Shown: positions 41,779-51,177, counted from the first letter of the stretch. The stretch: 64,000 nucleotides of DNA from Microbacterium aurum (GCF_016907815.1 NZ_JAFBCQ010000001.1:2790001-2854000); one strand, 5' to 3'. The notes: generated by a model not told the origin, from the sequence alone. Program-made: numbers and translations.

Positions 41779-43455
41779 CTACGCCTCGATGACGAGGGGG
41801 ACGATCATCGGGCGGCGGCGCAGGCGCTGGTTGACCCAGCGGCCGATCGTGCGGCGCACCACCTGCGACAGCGCATGCGTGTCGCGCACGCCAGACTGTG
41901 CCGCTTCGGTGAGCGCGGCGGCGATCTTCGGCTCGACGTCGTCGAAGACGCTGTCGTCCTCCGCGAAACCGCGGGCGTGGATCTCGGGTCCCGTGATGAT
42001 GCGGCCGGTCGCGGCATCCACCACCACGATCACCGAGATGAAGCCCTCTTCACTCAGGATGCGGCGGTCCTTGAGGTCGGCGTCGGTGATCTCCCCGACG
42101 GTGGAGCCGTCGACGTACACGAAGCCCAGGTCGAGCTGGCCGACGACCTTCGCCACCCCGCCCTGCAGGTCGACGACGGTGCCGTTCTCGGCGATGATCG
42201 TGTTCTCGGCGGGGATGCCCGTGTCCTGAGCGAGCTTCGCGTTCGCGATGAGGTGCCGGTACTCGCCGTGGACGGGCATGACGTTGCGCGGCTGCAGGAT
42301 GTTGTAGCAGTACAGCAGCTCGCCGGCGGCGGCGTGGCCGGAGACGTGCACCTTCGCGTTGCCCTTGTGCACGACGTTCGCGCCGAGCTTCGTCAGTCCG
42401 TCGATCACGCGGTAGACGGCGTTCTCGTTGCCCGGGATGAGGCTGGATGCCAGGATCACGGTGTCGCCGGGACCGGGCTCGATCGCGTGATCGAGGTTCG
42501 CCATGCGCGACAGCACGGCCATCGGCTCACCCTGCGACCCGGTGGACATGTAGACGATCCGGTCGTCCGGGAGGTCCTTGGCCTTCTTGTAGTCGATGAG
42601 AACGCCGTCCGGCACGTGCAGGTACCCGAGCTCCTCGGCGATCGTCATGTTGCGCACCATCGAGCGGCCGAGGAACGCGACGCGGCGCCCGTTCTCGGCG
42701 GCGGCGTCGATGACCTGCTGCACGCGGTGCACGTGGCTCGAGAAGCTCGCGACGATCACGCGCCGCGGCGCCTTCGCGATCACCTGATCCAGAACGGGAC
42801 CGATCGCCCGCTCGAGCGGCGTGAACCCGGGGACGTCCGCGTTCGTCGAGTCGACGAGGAAGAGGTCGACGCCGTCCTCGCCCAGGCTCGCGAAGGCGCG
42901 CAGATCGGTCAGCCGGCCGTCGAGCGGCAGCTGGTCCATCTTGAAGTCGCCCGTGGCGAGCACCGTGCCGGCATCCGTGTGGATCGCGACGGCGAGGGCA
43001 TCCGGGATCGAGTGGTTCACCGCGACGAACTCGAGGTCGAAGGGGCCGACCTGCTCCTCCTGGCCCTCCGCGACGGTGAGCGTGTACGCCTTGATGCGGT
43101 GCTCCTCGAGCTTCGCCTCGACGAGCGCGAGCGTCAGCTGCGAGCCGATGAGCGGGATGTCGCTCTTGAGCTTGAGGAGGTACGGCACGGCGCCGATGTG
43201 GTCTTCGTGGCCGTGCGTCAGCACGAGGCCCACGACGTCGTCGAGGCGCCCCTTGATCGGTTCGAAGTCGGGGAGGATGAGGTCGACGCCCGGCTGGTGC
43301 TCCTCGGGGAAGAGCACGCCGCAGTCGACGATCAGGAGCTTGCCGTCGAACTCGAAGACGGTCATGTTGCGGCCGATCTCACCCAGGCCGCCGAGGGGGA
43401 TCACCCGGAGGGTGCCGTTCTCGAGGGCGGGCGGGTCGTACACGTTCGTGGGCAT
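41779..43455 (-). CDS. rnj: Ribonuclease J
   Basis: 558 residues. Metallo-beta-lactamase/beta-CASP nuclease for mRNA decay and rRNA maturation. Zinc motif LTHGHEDHIGAVPYLL, ATGDFKMDQLP, beta-CASP ATP-like loop STGSQGEPMAVLSR and HVSGHAAAGEL are all present. An AAAGGG ribosome site lies five bases before the ATG. Upstream is the perfect palindrome at 43470. Follows dapA, as in most actinobacteria. Confidence 0.97.
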   Translation of the reverse strand: MPTNVYDPPALENGTLRVIPLGGLGEIGRNMTVFEFDGKLLIVDCGVLFPEEHQPGVDLILPDFEPIKGRLDDVVGLVLTHGHEDHIGAVPYLLKLKSDIPLIGSQLTLALVEAKLEEHRIKAYTLTVAEGQEEQVGPFDLEFVAVNHSIPDALAVAIHTDAGTVLATGDFKMDQLPLDGRLTDLRAFASLGEDGVDLFLVDSTNADVPGFTPLERAIGPVLDQVIAKAPRRVIVASFSSHVHRVQQVIDAAAENGRRVAFLGRSMVRNMTIAEELGYLHVPDGVLIDYKKAKDLPDDRIVYMSTGSQGEPMAVLSRMANLDHAIEPGPGDTVILASSLIPGNENAVYRVIDGLTKLGANVVHKGNAKVHVSGHAAAGELLYCYNILQPRNVMPVHGEYRHLIANAKLAQDTGIPAENTIIAENGTVVDLQGGVAKVVGQLDLGFVYVDGSTVGEITDADLKDRRILSEEGFISVIVVVDAATGRIITGPEIHARGFAEDDSVFDDVEPKIAAALTEAAQSGVRDTHALSQVVRRTIGRWVNQRLRRRPMIVPLVIEA

Positions 43456-43469
43456 CGAATCCCTTTCAC

Positions 43470-43487
43470 CGGATGCCGCGGCATCCG
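43470..43487. repeat. Perfect 18-bp palindrome of back-to-back GGATGCC/GGCATCC
   Basis: CGGATGCCGCGGCATCCG between dapA and rnj, 15 bp upstream of the rnj start. A second, 16-bp copy of the same palindrome (45082-45097) lies within the SDR coding sequence. Confidence 0.8.
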
Positions 43488-43517
43488 CTCTTTTCCATGC
43501 TGTTCAGCGCTGCGGTC

Positions 43518-44495
43518 TCAGCGGGTCGTGCCGTGGACCTTGGGGAGTGCGCCGCCCGCGGCGGCGTTGCGGTCGGGCCGGAAGTTCGAGAAGTCGGCGC
43601 CGTCGACGCCCTTCACGAGCGCCAGCTCGTCCTCGATGATGGCGGCCTCCCACTCCTCCGGCCCGACGAGGGGCAGGCGGACGCGGGGGCTCGAGATCCG
43701 GCCGAGGCCGTGCAGGATGTACTTCGCACTGACCGTGCCGGGCACGTGCGTCATGACGGCACGGACGAGCGGCTCGAGGCTCTGATGGGCGGCGGTCGCT
43801 GCGGCCAGGTCGCCGCGGTTCACGGCATCCACCATCACGCGGTACGGCGCGGGCGCGATGTTCGCGGTGACGCCGATGAGCCCGGTGGCGCCGATCGCCA
43901 TGTGCGGCAGCGCGTTCGCGTCGTCGCCGGAGAAGTACATCAGGTCGGTCTGGTTGAGCACCCGGCTGACCTCGCTGAAGTCGCCCTTGGCGTCTTTGAT
44001 CGCGAGGATGTTCGGGTGCTTGGCGAGACGCAGGATCGTCTCGTACTTGATCGGCACACCGGTGCGGCCCGGGATGTCGTAGAGGATCACCGGCAGATCG
44101 GTGGCGTCGGCGACGAGGCGGAAGTGCGTCAGGATGCCGGCCTGCGTGGGCTTGTTGTAGTACGGCGTCACGATCATGATGCCGTCAGCGCCGGCCTTCT
44201 CGCTGGCCTTGTACAGCTCGATCGCGTGTGCGGTCTCGTTGGAGCCACCGCCCGTGATGATCTTCGCGCGGCCGGCGGACACGCTCTTGCCGACCTCGAC
44301 GAGCTTCAGCTTCTCCGGGTCGGTGAGGGTGGAGGTCTCGCCCGTGGTGCCGGTGACGACGATGCCGTCGGCGCCGGCGGTGATGACGTCGTCGATGTGC
44401 TTCTCGACGGCGGGCCAGTCGACTTCACCGTCGGCCGTCATCGGGGTGACGAGCGCGACGAGGACCTGACCGAAGGGGTTGCCCGTGTGCGTCAT
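43518..44495 (-). CDS. dapA: 4-hydroxy-tetrahydrodipicolinate synthase
   Basis: 325 residues, (beta/alpha)8 aldolase of the lysine/DAP pathway. Schiff-base lysine in LAIKDAKGD, catalytic Tyr in LYDIPGRTG and the pyruvate loop GTTGETSTL are present. Leaderless: TAACCT six bases before the ATG. Three dap genes (A, B, F) are scattered through the window, not one operon. Confidence 0.97.
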   Translation of the reverse strand: MTHTGNPFGQVLVALVTPMTADGEVDWPAVEKHIDDVITAGADGIVVTGTTGETSTLTDPEKLKLVEVGKSVSAGRAKIITGGGSNETAHAIELYKASEKAGADGIMIVTPYYNKPTQAGILTHFRLVADATDLPVILYDIPGRTGVPIKYETILRLAKHPNILAIKDAKGDFSEVSRVLNQTDLMYFSGDDANALPHMAIGATGLIGVTANIAPAPYRVMVDAVNRGDLAAATAAHQSLEPLVRAVMTHVPGTVSAKYILHGLGRISSPRVRLPLVGPEEWEAAIIEDELALVKGVDGADFSNFRPDRNAAAGGALPKVHGTTR

Positions 44496-44532
44496 GCGTC
44501 CAGGTTATCGGTTCGGATACGCTCGCCGTGCG

Positions 44533-45297
44533 TCAGCGCCCGGTGCGGGCGAGGCGAGCGGCCAGGGGTGCCGGGAGCATCCGCACGACGGCGACGATGG
44601 CCCGGTAGCGCAGCGACGGGATCGAGACGGCGGTGCCGCGGGCGGCGGCGCGCAGCCCCTCCCGGACGACGTCGGGCGCGTCGAGCCACATGAAGGAGGG
44701 GATGCCCTCCTGACCCGGCGGCAGCCCGAGCTGCTCGTGGAAGTTCGTGTGCACGAAGCCGGGGCACACTGCGGTGACGCTCACGCCGCGGGGGCGGTAC
44801 ACGGCGTTCGCCCATCGGCTGAACGAGACGATCCACGCCTTGACCGCGCCGTACGTGCCGCGCGGGAGGAACGCCGCGACGGATGCCACGTTGATGATCC
44901 GCCCGTGTCCCCGCGCGAGCATCGGCTGCAGCGCCGCGTGCGTGAGGCGCATCGTGGCGCGCACGTGCAGGTCGAGGTGCCGCTCCTCGACGGCGATGTC
45001 GTTCTTCGCGAAGTCGAGGTCGAGCCCTATCCCGGCGTTGTTGACCAGCACCTCGACCGGCCGCGTCGGGTCGGAGAGTCGGGATGCCGCGGCATCCGTG
45101 CCCTCGTCGGTCGTGAGGTCCGCCACCAGAACCTCGGTCGCGACCCCGAACTCGGCGCGCAGCCGCTCGGCGACGGCGTCCAGCGCCGCCCGGTCGCGCG
45201 CCACGAGGACCACGTCCGCACCCTTCGATGCGAGCTGTCGCGCGAACTCCGCGCCGAGACCCGAGCTCGCGCCGGTGATGAGTGCCGTCTTCGCCAT
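44533..45297 (-). CDS. Short-chain dehydrogenase/reductase
   Basis: 254 residues, classical SDR. Cofactor motif TGASSGLGAE, NNAG motif, catalytic Ser in INVASVAAF and Y-G-A-V-K (Tyr, Lys). Basic residues after the first strand (VARDRAAL) suggest NADP(H). Leaderless: TAGCGT six bases before ATG. Preceded by a symmetric repeat array. Substrate unknown. Confidence 0.92.
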   Translation of the reverse strand: MAKTALITGASSGLGAEFARQLASKGADVVLVARDRAALDAVAERLRAEFGVATEVLVADLTTDEGTDAAASRLSDPTRPVEVLVNNAGIGLDLDFAKNDIAVEERHLDLHVRATMRLTHAALQPMLARGHGRIINVASVAAFLPRGTYGAVKAWIVSFSRWANAVYRPRGVSVTAVCPGFVHTNFHEQLGLPPGQEGIPSFMWLDAPDVVREGLRAAARGTAVSIPSLRYRAIVAVVRMLPAPLAARLARTGR

Positions 45298-45345
45298 TCC
45301 GCCACGCTACCGGCGATGCATGCGGCGTGTCAGGCGATCACCGAG

Positions 45346-45411
45346 ACAGGAGAAGACACCGAAACAGGACGTGGTGACGATCACACATCCTGTGTGCGCG
45401 ATTTCTCCTGT
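45346..45411. repeat. Symmetric four-copy nested inverted repeat
   Basis: ACAGGAGAA (45346-45354), ACAGGA (45364-45369), TCCTGT (45388-45393), TTCTCCTGT (45403-45411). The two left copies and the two right copies mirror each other, with exactly 9 nt between copies on each side. Lies between folA and the SDR gene. It could be a regulator-binding array or a nested hairpin. Confidence 0.65.
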
Positions 45412-45475
45412 GTCCGTGACGGCGCGGACGGATGCCGGGTGTCGCCCGCCCGCGCGAGACGCCCGAGGATGAGGG

Positions 45476-45985
45476 TCAGGGGCGGATGAGCGTCAGGAAG
45501 CGGTAGGGCACGCCGGTGCGTGAGACGGTCCAGCCGTCGGCGGGATCGATGCGCGCGACGTCCCACCCGGAGCGATCGGGGGCGAACGTGTCCCCCTCGA
45601 CCTCCAGGTCGAGCTCCGTCACCTCCAGGAGGTCGGCCCGCTCGATGGCCTCGGTGAACAGGCGCGCGCCGCCGATGACCCAGACCTCCCGCGCGTCGCC
45701 CACGAGCGCGAGGGCCTCGTCGAGCGACGAGGCGCGCTCCGCGCCGTCGGCGGCCCACTCGGCATCCGTCGTCACCACGATGTTCCGCCGGTCCGGGAGC
45801 GGACGGAACCGCTCCGGGAACGACGACCACGTGCGCCGGCCCATGATGACCGGATGTCCCGTCGTGCGCTCCTTGAAGTGCGCAAGGTCCTCCGGCACGT
45901 GCCAGGGCATGCCGCCGTCCTTGCCGATGACGCCGCCGCGGGCCTCCGCCCAGATGAGCCCGAGACGCGGGCCGGGCGCGCTCAC
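45476..45985 (-). CDS. folA: Dihydrofolate reductase
   Basis: 169 residues. [24 protein letters not shown] holds the folate-binding acid and Trp; [12 protein letters not shown] and [10 protein letters not shown] are the NADPH motifs. Regenerates THF consumed by ThyA, whose stop overlaps this GTG start (GTGA). An acidic C-terminal half is otherwise ordinary. Confidence 0.96.
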   Translation of the reverse strand: MSAPGPRLGLIWAEARGGVIGKDGGMPWHVPEDLAHFKERTTGHPVIMGRRTWSSFPERFRPLPDRRNIVVTTDAEWAADGAERASSLDEALALVGDAREVWVIGGARLFTEAIERADLLEVTELDLEVEGDTFAPDRSGWDVARIDPADGWTVSRTGVPYRFLTLIRP

Positions 45986-46809
45986 ACCGCCACCGCGGCG
46001 CGGATCGCCGGGTGGTGCTGGTAGTCCTCGACGACGATGTCGTCGTAGGTGTAGTCGAAGATCGAGTCGGGCTTTCGCGCGAACGACAGCGTCGGGTACG
46101 GGTAGGGCTCACGGGAGAGCTGCTCGCGCACCTGCTCGAGGTGGTTGTCGTAGACGTGGCAGTCGCCGCCCGTCCAGACGAAGTCGCCGGGCTCGAGGCC
46201 CGTCTGCTGCGCGATCATCATCGTCAGCAGCGCGTACGACGCGATGTTGAACGGCACGCCCAGGAACATGTCGGCCGACCGCTGATAGAGCTGGCACGAC
46301 AGCTTTCCGTCCGCGACGTAGAACTGGAACAGCGCGTGGCACGGCGCGAGCGCCATGTCGGGGATGTCGGCCGGGTTCCACGCCGACACGATGAGCCTGC
46401 GCGAGTCGGGGTCGGTGCGGATCTGCTCGATCACCTGAGAGATCTGGTCGATCTGGCCGCCCGAGGGTGTCGGCCACGACCGCCACTGCACGCCGTAGAC
46501 GGGACCGAGCTCGCCGCGCTCGTCGGCCCACTCGTCCCAGATGGTGACGCCGTGCTCCTGCAGCCAGCCGACGTTGGACTCGCCGCGGAGGAACCACAGC
46601 AGTTCGTAGACGATCGACTTCAGGTGCACGCGCTTGGTCGTGATGAGCGGAAACCCCTGCGACAGGTCGAAGCGGATCTGCCGCCCGAACACGCTCGTGG
46701 TGCCGGTTCCGGTGCGGTCGTCCTTGTGCACGCCGCTGCGCACCACATCGGCGAGAAGGTCCTCGTAGGGGGTGGGAACGGGGTGGCCGGATGCCGGGTG
46801 CGCGCTCAT
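45982..46809 (-). CDS. thyA: Thymidylate synthase (ThyA)
   Basis: 275 residues. Catalytic Cys157 in [12 protein letters not shown]; phosphate Arg in DDRTGTGT and [11 protein letters not shown]. Makes dTMP and DHF; FolA recycles the latter. Start ATG 46809 lies seven bases after a TAACCT -10 and the frame 30 bases upstream is non-coding, so the transcript thyA-folA is leaderless. Confidence 0.97.
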   Translation of the reverse strand: MSAHPASGHPVPTPYEDLLADVVRSGVHKDDRTGTGTTSVFGRQIRFDLSQGFPLITTKRVHLKSIVYELLWFLRGESNVGWLQEHGVTIWDEWADERGELGPVYGVQWRSWPTPSGGQIDQISQVIEQIRTDPDSRRLIVSAWNPADIPDMALAPCHALFQFYVADGKLSCQLYQRSADMFLGVPFNIASYALLTMMIAQQTGLEPGDFVWTGGDCHVYDNHLEQVREQLSREPYPYPTLSFARKPDSIFDYTYDDIVVEDYQHHPAIRAAVAV

Positions 46810-46916
46810 GACTGCCAGGTTACCGGCGGCGGTGCGCACCGGTTCTGTGACGCACGGTTCGTCATCTGGGCGGCATCGGGCCGCCCCACGGCCGTGGCGG
46901 TCTAGGGTGAGGGGTT

Positions 46917-47354
46917 GTGAACCTGTCGGAAGCCGCGATCGTCCTCGCCGCCCTGCTCGCGGTGACCGTCGGCGGCGGTTTCATCCTCCGCTGGCAGCAG
47001 AACCGGCCGCGGCGGCAGAACCCCGCCGAGATCGTCGAGCCCGAGCGGCTGGGCGCCACCGCGCTCGGCGAGCGCGCCACGCTGCTCCAGTTCAGCACCG
47101 AGATGTGCGCGCGCTGCCCCGGCGTGCACCGCACGCTCGGCGCGATCGCCGACGCGCACGACGGGGTGCTCCACCTCGACGTGGACCTCACCCATCGTCC
47201 CGATATCGCCAAGCACTTCCACGTGCTGCAGACGCCGACGACCCTCATCCTCGACCGCACCGGGGTCATCCAGACCCGGTTCGGCGGCACGCCGAGTCGC
47301 GGCGCCGTGGAACTCGAACTCGGTCGTGTGGCGGCGGAGGATGCCCGTGTCTGA
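46917..47354 (+). CDS. Membrane-anchored thioredoxin-like protein
   Basis: 145 residues. One N-terminal helix ([19 protein letters not shown]) and a thioredoxin fold with the redox pair C-A-R-C ([11 protein letters not shown]) and cis-Pro in LQTPTTLIL. The catalytic CXXC differs from thioredoxin CGPC. TAGGGT ends eight bases before the GTG start. Overlaps the DUF4395 gene by 8 bp, suggesting joint action. Confidence 0.87.
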   Translation: MNLSEAAIVLAALLAVTVGGGFILRWQQNRPRRQNPAEIVEPERLGATALGERATLLQFSTEMCARCPGVHRTLGAIADAHDGVLHLDVDLTHRPDIAKHFHVLQTPTTLILDRTGVIQTRFGGTPSRGAVELELGRVAAEDARV

Positions 47355-47937
47355 CATCGCCCGCCCCGCCTCCCCGAAGGGCATCGATCCCCGCGGACCG
47401 CGCTTCGCGGCATCCGTCACCGCGGTGCTGCTGCTCGTGGACGTGTTCCTCGGTCTGATCGGCGCGTCGACGGCGCGCGCGACCGCCGCCTTCGGCTGGT
47501 TCGCCTATCAGCCGCTGGCGGACTCCGATTTCGCGTTCGTCGCCGGGTCCTGGCTGCTGCCGACCCTCACGGTCGCCCAGCGCGCCGCCGACCCCGCGTT
47601 CCTCCTGCTGCTCGTGATCGCCCTGCTCTTCCTCTGGGGCGTCGTCTCACCGCGCACGGCGCCGTGGGGTGTGCTCTACCGCCGACTCGTGCAACCGCGA
47701 CTGGCGCCGCCGACGGACCTCGAGGACCCGCGCCCGCCGCGCTTCGCGCAGGGCGTCGGCCTGTTCGTGACCGGCGTCGGGCTTCTCCTGCACCTGATCG
47801 GCGTGCCGTGGGCGCTGCCGATCGCGGCGGGCATGGCGTTCATCGCGGCGTTCCTCAACGCGGTGTTCGGGCTGTGCCTGGGATGCCAGTTGTACCTGCT
47901 CCTGCAGCGCGTCGGCCTGTGGGGCCGCCCGGCCTGA
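47347..47937 (+). CDS. DUF4395 integral membrane protein
   Basis: 196 residues, about four helices (ASVTAVLLLVDVFLGLIG, LLLLVIALLFLWGVV, GLFVTGVGLLLHLIG, AAGMAFIAAFLNAVFGLCLG). A Cys pair C-L-G-C sits at the end of the last helix. Start GTG 47347 has GGAGG six bases upstream; ATG 47341 abuts the same site and is less likely. Coupled to the thioredoxin-like gene; in actinobacteria the two often accompany sulfur or redox genes. Function unproven. Confidence 0.85.
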   Translation: MSDIARPASPKGIDPRGPRFAASVTAVLLLVDVFLGLIGASTARATAAFGWFAYQPLADSDFAFVAGSWLLPTLTVAQRAADPAFLLLLVIALLFLWGVVSPRTAPWGVLYRRLVQPRLAPPTDLEDPRPPRFAQGVGLFVTGVGLLLHLIGVPWALPIAAGMAFIAAFLNAVFGLCLGCQLYLLLQRVGLWGRPA

Positions 47938-47965
47938 CCCGGTTCCCTCCCCCGGCCCCCGCGTC

Positions 47966-47971
47966 TAGGCT
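47966..47971 (+). promoter_or_regulatory. -10 hexamer of osmC-like gene
   Basis: TAGGCT 61 bp upstream of the ATG; unlike its neighbours this gene has a real leader and GGAGG ribosome site. Confidence 0.45.
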
Positions 47972-48032
47972 CATGACGGGCGCGGATCGGCGCCCGTCAG
48001 CGACGTCCCTGCGGGGACACGGGAGGACAGTC

Positions 48033-48458
48033 ATGAGCGTCACGAGCGAAGCGACCACCAGCTGGAAGGGCTCCCTGGCCGAGGGCTCCGGCCAGATCGC
48101 GCTGGAGAGCTCGAATCAGGGGCCGTTCGATGTGAACTGGAAGGCCCGCAGCGAGGGGTCCACGTCGGTCACGACGCCCGAAGAACTGCTGGCCGCCGCC
48201 CATTCATCGTGCTTCAGCATGGCGCTCTCGCACGCGCTGACGGGCAACGGCACCCCGCCCGAGAGCATCGAGACCACGGCCTCGGTGACCTTCATCCCCG
48301 GCACCGGCATCACCGGCTCCCACCTGAACGTCAACGCCGTGGTCCCGGGCCTGTCGGCGGAGGACTTCGCCCGCATCGCCGGTGAGGCGAAGACCGGATG
48401 CCCCGTCTCGGCGGCGCTGGCCGGCATCGAGATCACCCTCGAGGCCACGCTTGGCTGA
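48033..48458 (+). CDS. OsmC/Ohr-family peroxiredoxin
   Basis: 141 residues. The two redox cysteines of the family are at HSSCFSMALSHAL and KTGCPVSAALAG, with the TTPEELLAAAHS active-site lead-in. OsmC-type proteins reduce organic hydroperoxides using small thiols. Follows the thioredoxin/DUF4395 pair with its own promoter. Its last 8 bp overlap the next gene. Confidence 0.93.
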   Translation: MSVTSEATTSWKGSLAEGSGQIALESSNQGPFDVNWKARSEGSTSVTTPEELLAAAHSSCFSMALSHALTGNGTPPESIETTASVTFIPGTGITGSHLNVNAVVPGLSAEDFARIAGEAKTGCPVSAALAGIEITLEATLG

Positions 48459-49362
48459 TCGTCCCGACGCGCGCATCGTCGTCGCCGGCGCCTCCGGCCT
48501 CATCGGCCGGGCGCTGGTGGCGGCGCTGCGCGCCGACGGCGTCGCCGTCAGCCGGCTCGTCCGGCGGCCGGCGCAGGCAGCCGACGAGATCGCGTGGGAT
48601 CCCGGCAGGGAGCCGCTGCACCCCGATGTGCTCGCCGGCGCGCGCGCCGTCGTGGGGCTGAACGGCGCGACCCTCGGTCGGTTCCCCTGGACGAAGCGGT
48701 ACCAGCACGAGCTGGTCTGGTCGCGGATCGCCCCCACTCAAGCCCTCGCGGCCGCCGTCCGGCGCCTGGGCGAGGACGCGCCGACGTTCGTGTCGGCATC
48801 CGCCGTCGGCTACTACCCTTCGGGGCGCGGCACGGAACTGACCGAGGACGCGCCGCGCGGCGAGTCGTTCCTGGCCGACCTCTGCGGCGAGTGGGAGGCG
48901 GCGGCGCAGCGCGGGGCGGGCGAACGGGCGCGGGTCGCCGTCCTGCGGACGGCTCCGGTGGTGCACGCCGAGGGCGTGCTCAAGCCCCTGCTGCTGCTCA
49001 CGCGGCTGGGGGTCTCCGGCCCGCTCGGCCGCGGCACGCAGGTGTGGCCGTGGATCTCTCTGGACGACGAAGTCCGCGCGATCCGCCACGTCATCGACGC
49101 CGGTCTGACGGGTCCCGTCAACCTCACCGGTCCCGAACGCGCGACCGCCAACGACCTCGGCTTCGCGCTCGCGCGACGGATGAACCGTCCCTACCTCGTC
49201 CGCGTGCCGGCGTGGGCGCTGCGCGCCGCGCTCGGACGCGACGCCGCGGACGGTCTGCTCCTCGGCGACCTGCCGGTCGTGCCGCGGGCACTGTCGGCAT
49301 CGGGCTTCGTCTTCTCGCATCCCACGGTGGAGGATGCCGTGGCCGCCGCCGTCCCGGTCTGA
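48451..49362 (+). CDS. TIGR01777-family NAD-dependent epimerase (SulA/YfcH type)
   Basis: 303 residues. Rossmann motif VAGASGLIGRALV, SASAVGYYPSGRG (Tyr of the atypical SDR site), and the DUF1731 C-terminal end (VPRALSASGFVFSHPTVEDAV). The start is TTG 48451: GAGG lies six bases upstream and it overlaps the osmC stop by 8 bp. Role unknown; sugar-nucleotide-like substrate by family. Confidence 0.9.
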   Translation: MADRPDARIVVAGASGLIGRALVAALRADGVAVSRLVRRPAQAADEIAWDPGREPLHPDVLAGARAVVGLNGATLGRFPWTKRYQHELVWSRIAPTQALAAAVRRLGEDAPTFVSASAVGYYPSGRGTELTEDAPRGESFLADLCGEWEAAAQRGAGERARVAVLRTAPVVHAEGVLKPLLLLTRLGVSGPLGRGTQVWPWISLDDEVRAIRHVIDAGLTGPVNLTGPERATANDLGFALARRMNRPYLVRVPAWALRAALGRDAADGLLLGDLPVVPRALSASGFVFSHPTVEDAVAAAVPV

Positions 49363-49374
49363 TCCGCCGCCGGC

Positions 49375-49830
49375 TCAGGCGCCGGGCGTGGAGTCGGACC
49401 GCGCCAGCGCGATGGCCTTGCGGATCGCCTGCCGTGCCCGGGTGCGGTCGCCGGCGCCGTCGTAGGCGAGACCGAGCCGGAACCAGGCGCGCCAGTCGCC
49501 GGGATGCTCCTCGACATCGGCGCGGTACGCCGGGAACAGAGCGTCGGCCTGCGCGCGGTCGACCCGCCCGCTCTGCCGCACGTCGACCTCCTCGGACGGG
49601 AGACCGCCCTCGGCCTCGAGGCGGGTGGCGAGGCGCTCGGCGCCCCGCCCGAACATGATCTCGCGCCACAGCGCCCACGCCGCGATGACCGGCAGCACGA
49701 CGAGAGCGACGCCCATCGCGATGCCGACCGGCTCGCCGGAGACGAGCAGGAGCCACGCGCGCTGCGCGACGAGCACGATGTACAGCCCCAGCAGCACCGC
49801 CATGACGGCGACGCCGATGCGAGCGCTCAT
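49375..49830 (-). CDS. Small membrane protein with TPR-like C-terminus
   Basis: 151 residues. Two N-terminal helices (VAVMAVLLGLYIVLVA, GIAMGVALVVLPVIAAWALW) anchor it; residues ~105-145 (PGDWRAWFRLGLAYDGAGDRTRARQAIRKAIALA) form one tetratricopeptide-like repeat. ATG overlaps the dapB stop (ATGA). Conserved beside dapB in related genomes by my recollection; function unknown. Confidence 0.85.
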   Translation of the reverse strand: MSARIGVAVMAVLLGLYIVLVAQRAWLLLVSGEPVGIAMGVALVVLPVIAAWALWREIMFGRGAERLATRLEAEGGLPSEEVDVRQSGRVDRAQADALFPAYRADVEEHPGDWRAWFRLGLAYDGAGDRTRARQAIRKAIALARSDSTPGA

Positions 49831-50642
49831 GCGCCGGTGGTGCGGGCGACCTGGCCCGGGGCGGCGCCCTCGTCGACCGGAGCCTCGGCGGCGGGCGCCT
49901 GGCGGGGCCGCAGGCCCAGATCGATGAGCGCGTCGAGGCCGACGAAGACGCCGCGCGCGTCGCGGGCGGCGTCCAGGGCGATGCGGATGCCGGGGGCGTA
50001 GGCCAGAGCCGGCTCGACGGTGTCGTGGACGATCGTGAGCGACTCACCAGGGCCGGACAGGATCGTCTCCTGCCGAGCGACGACGCCGGGGCGGCGCAGC
50101 GAGTGGATCGGCACGCTCGAGACCTGCTGGCCGCGGGCGCGCTGATCGACATGGGGCGAGGAGACCGGGCCCGCCTGGGCGCGGGCGTCGGCGATGAGCT
50201 CCGCGGTGCGCACGGCCGTGCCGCTCGGCGAGTCGACCTTCGTCTCGCGGTGCGCCTCGACGATCTCGATCGACGGGAAATGCGGCGCGGCGGCGGCGGC
50301 CAGGGCCGAGCCGATGACCGATCCGAGCGAGAAGTTCGGGATGAACACCGCGCCCGTGCCGGCGGCATCCACCAGGGGGCGCACCAGGGCGATGCGCTCG
50401 GACGACCACCCCGACGTCCCGACGAGGACGTTGATGCCGCGCTCGATCGCGGCGCGGACGACCTCGACGGAGACCCCGGGGGTCGAGGCATCCACGACGA
50501 GGTCGGCGCCGTCGATGTCAGCCAGGTCGCTCGAGGAGCCGAGCACGGCGACCGTCTCGAAGTCGTCGGAGGCATCGATCACGCCCGCGATGATCCCGCC
50601 GAGCTTGCCGGTGCCGCCCACGAGGGCCACTCTCGTCGTCAT
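49827..50642 (-). CDS. dapB: 4-hydroxy-tetrahydrodipicolinate reductase
   Basis: 271 residues. NAD(P)H motif VGGTGKLGG, substrate loop and catalytic residues in EAHRETKVDSPSGTA, C-terminal GLDALIDLGL. The E-A-H-R-E-T variant (family norm E-x-H-H-x-x-K) has the second His replaced by Arg, a form I believe common in actinobacteria. A Pro/Ala-rich tail of ~25 residues follows. Leaderless: TAATCT six bases before the ATG; divergent from the GNAT gene 54 bp away. Confidence 0.95.
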   Translation of the reverse strand: MTTRVALVGGTGKLGGIIAGVIDASDDFETVAVLGSSSDLADIDGADLVVDASTPGVSVEVVRAAIERGINVLVGTSGWSSERIALVRPLVDAAGTGAVFIPNFSLGSVIGSALAAAAAPHFPSIEIVEAHRETKVDSPSGTAVRTAELIADARAQAGPVSSPHVDQRARGQQVSSVPIHSLRRPGVVARQETILSGPGESLTIVHDTVEPALAYAPGIRIALDAARDARGVFVGLDALIDLGLRPRQAPAAEAPVDEGAAPGQVARTTGA

Positions 50643-50696
50643 GCCACCAGATTACGGGGTCGGCGAGGGGCCGAGACGGCGGGCTACCCTCGGAAG

Positions 50697-51167
50697 ATGC
50701 CCACCCTCGTCCCCCTCCCCGTCGATGATCCGCGCTCGCAGGCGCTGCTGGCGGAGTACTTCCAGATGCGCGGCGAAGCCTTCCCGCAGGGCGAGACCTA
50801 CCGTCCGGTCTTCCCCACGGCATCCGTTTTCACGCCTCCCGCGGGCGTGTTCGTCGTGGCCGTCGACGACGGCGCCGATGTCGGATGCGGCGGCATCCGC
50901 CGCATCGAGGACGGTCCCGCGGGCGTGAGGTACGAGGTCAAGCATCTGTATCTGAGGCCCGAGACCCGCGGTCGCGGCTGGGGGCGTCTGCTGCTGGAAG
51001 ACCTCGAGCGCCGCGCCCGCCAGTGGGATGCGGCCGAGCTCGTCCTCGACACGCACCACACCCTCGCGGCGGCGGGCGGCCTCTATGCCCGCTCCGGGTT
51101 CGAGGCGATCGCGCCCTACAACGACAACCCGAACGCGACGCGCTGGTACGGCAAGCGACTCGACTGA
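50697..51167 (+). CDS. GNAT-family N-acetyltransferase
   Basis: 156 residues. R-G-R-G-W-G-R-L-L-L-E-D acetyl-CoA loop, then LYARSGFEAIAPYNDNPNATRWYGKRL. This Y-N-x-N-P-x-A-x-x-W-F/Y-x-K ending is typical of a GNAT subgroup. Leaderless: TACCCT six bases before ATG. Converges on the ABC permease gene with 10 bp between. Confidence 0.9.
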   Translation: MPTLVPLPVDDPRSQALLAEYFQMRGEAFPQGETYRPVFPTASVFTPPAGVFVVAVDDGADVGCGGIRRIEDGPAGVRYEVKHLYLRPETRGRGWGRLLLEDLERRARQWDAAELVLDTHHTLAAAGGLYARSGFEAIAPYNDNPNATRWYGKRLD

Positions 51168-51177
51168 CGTGTCGGAC

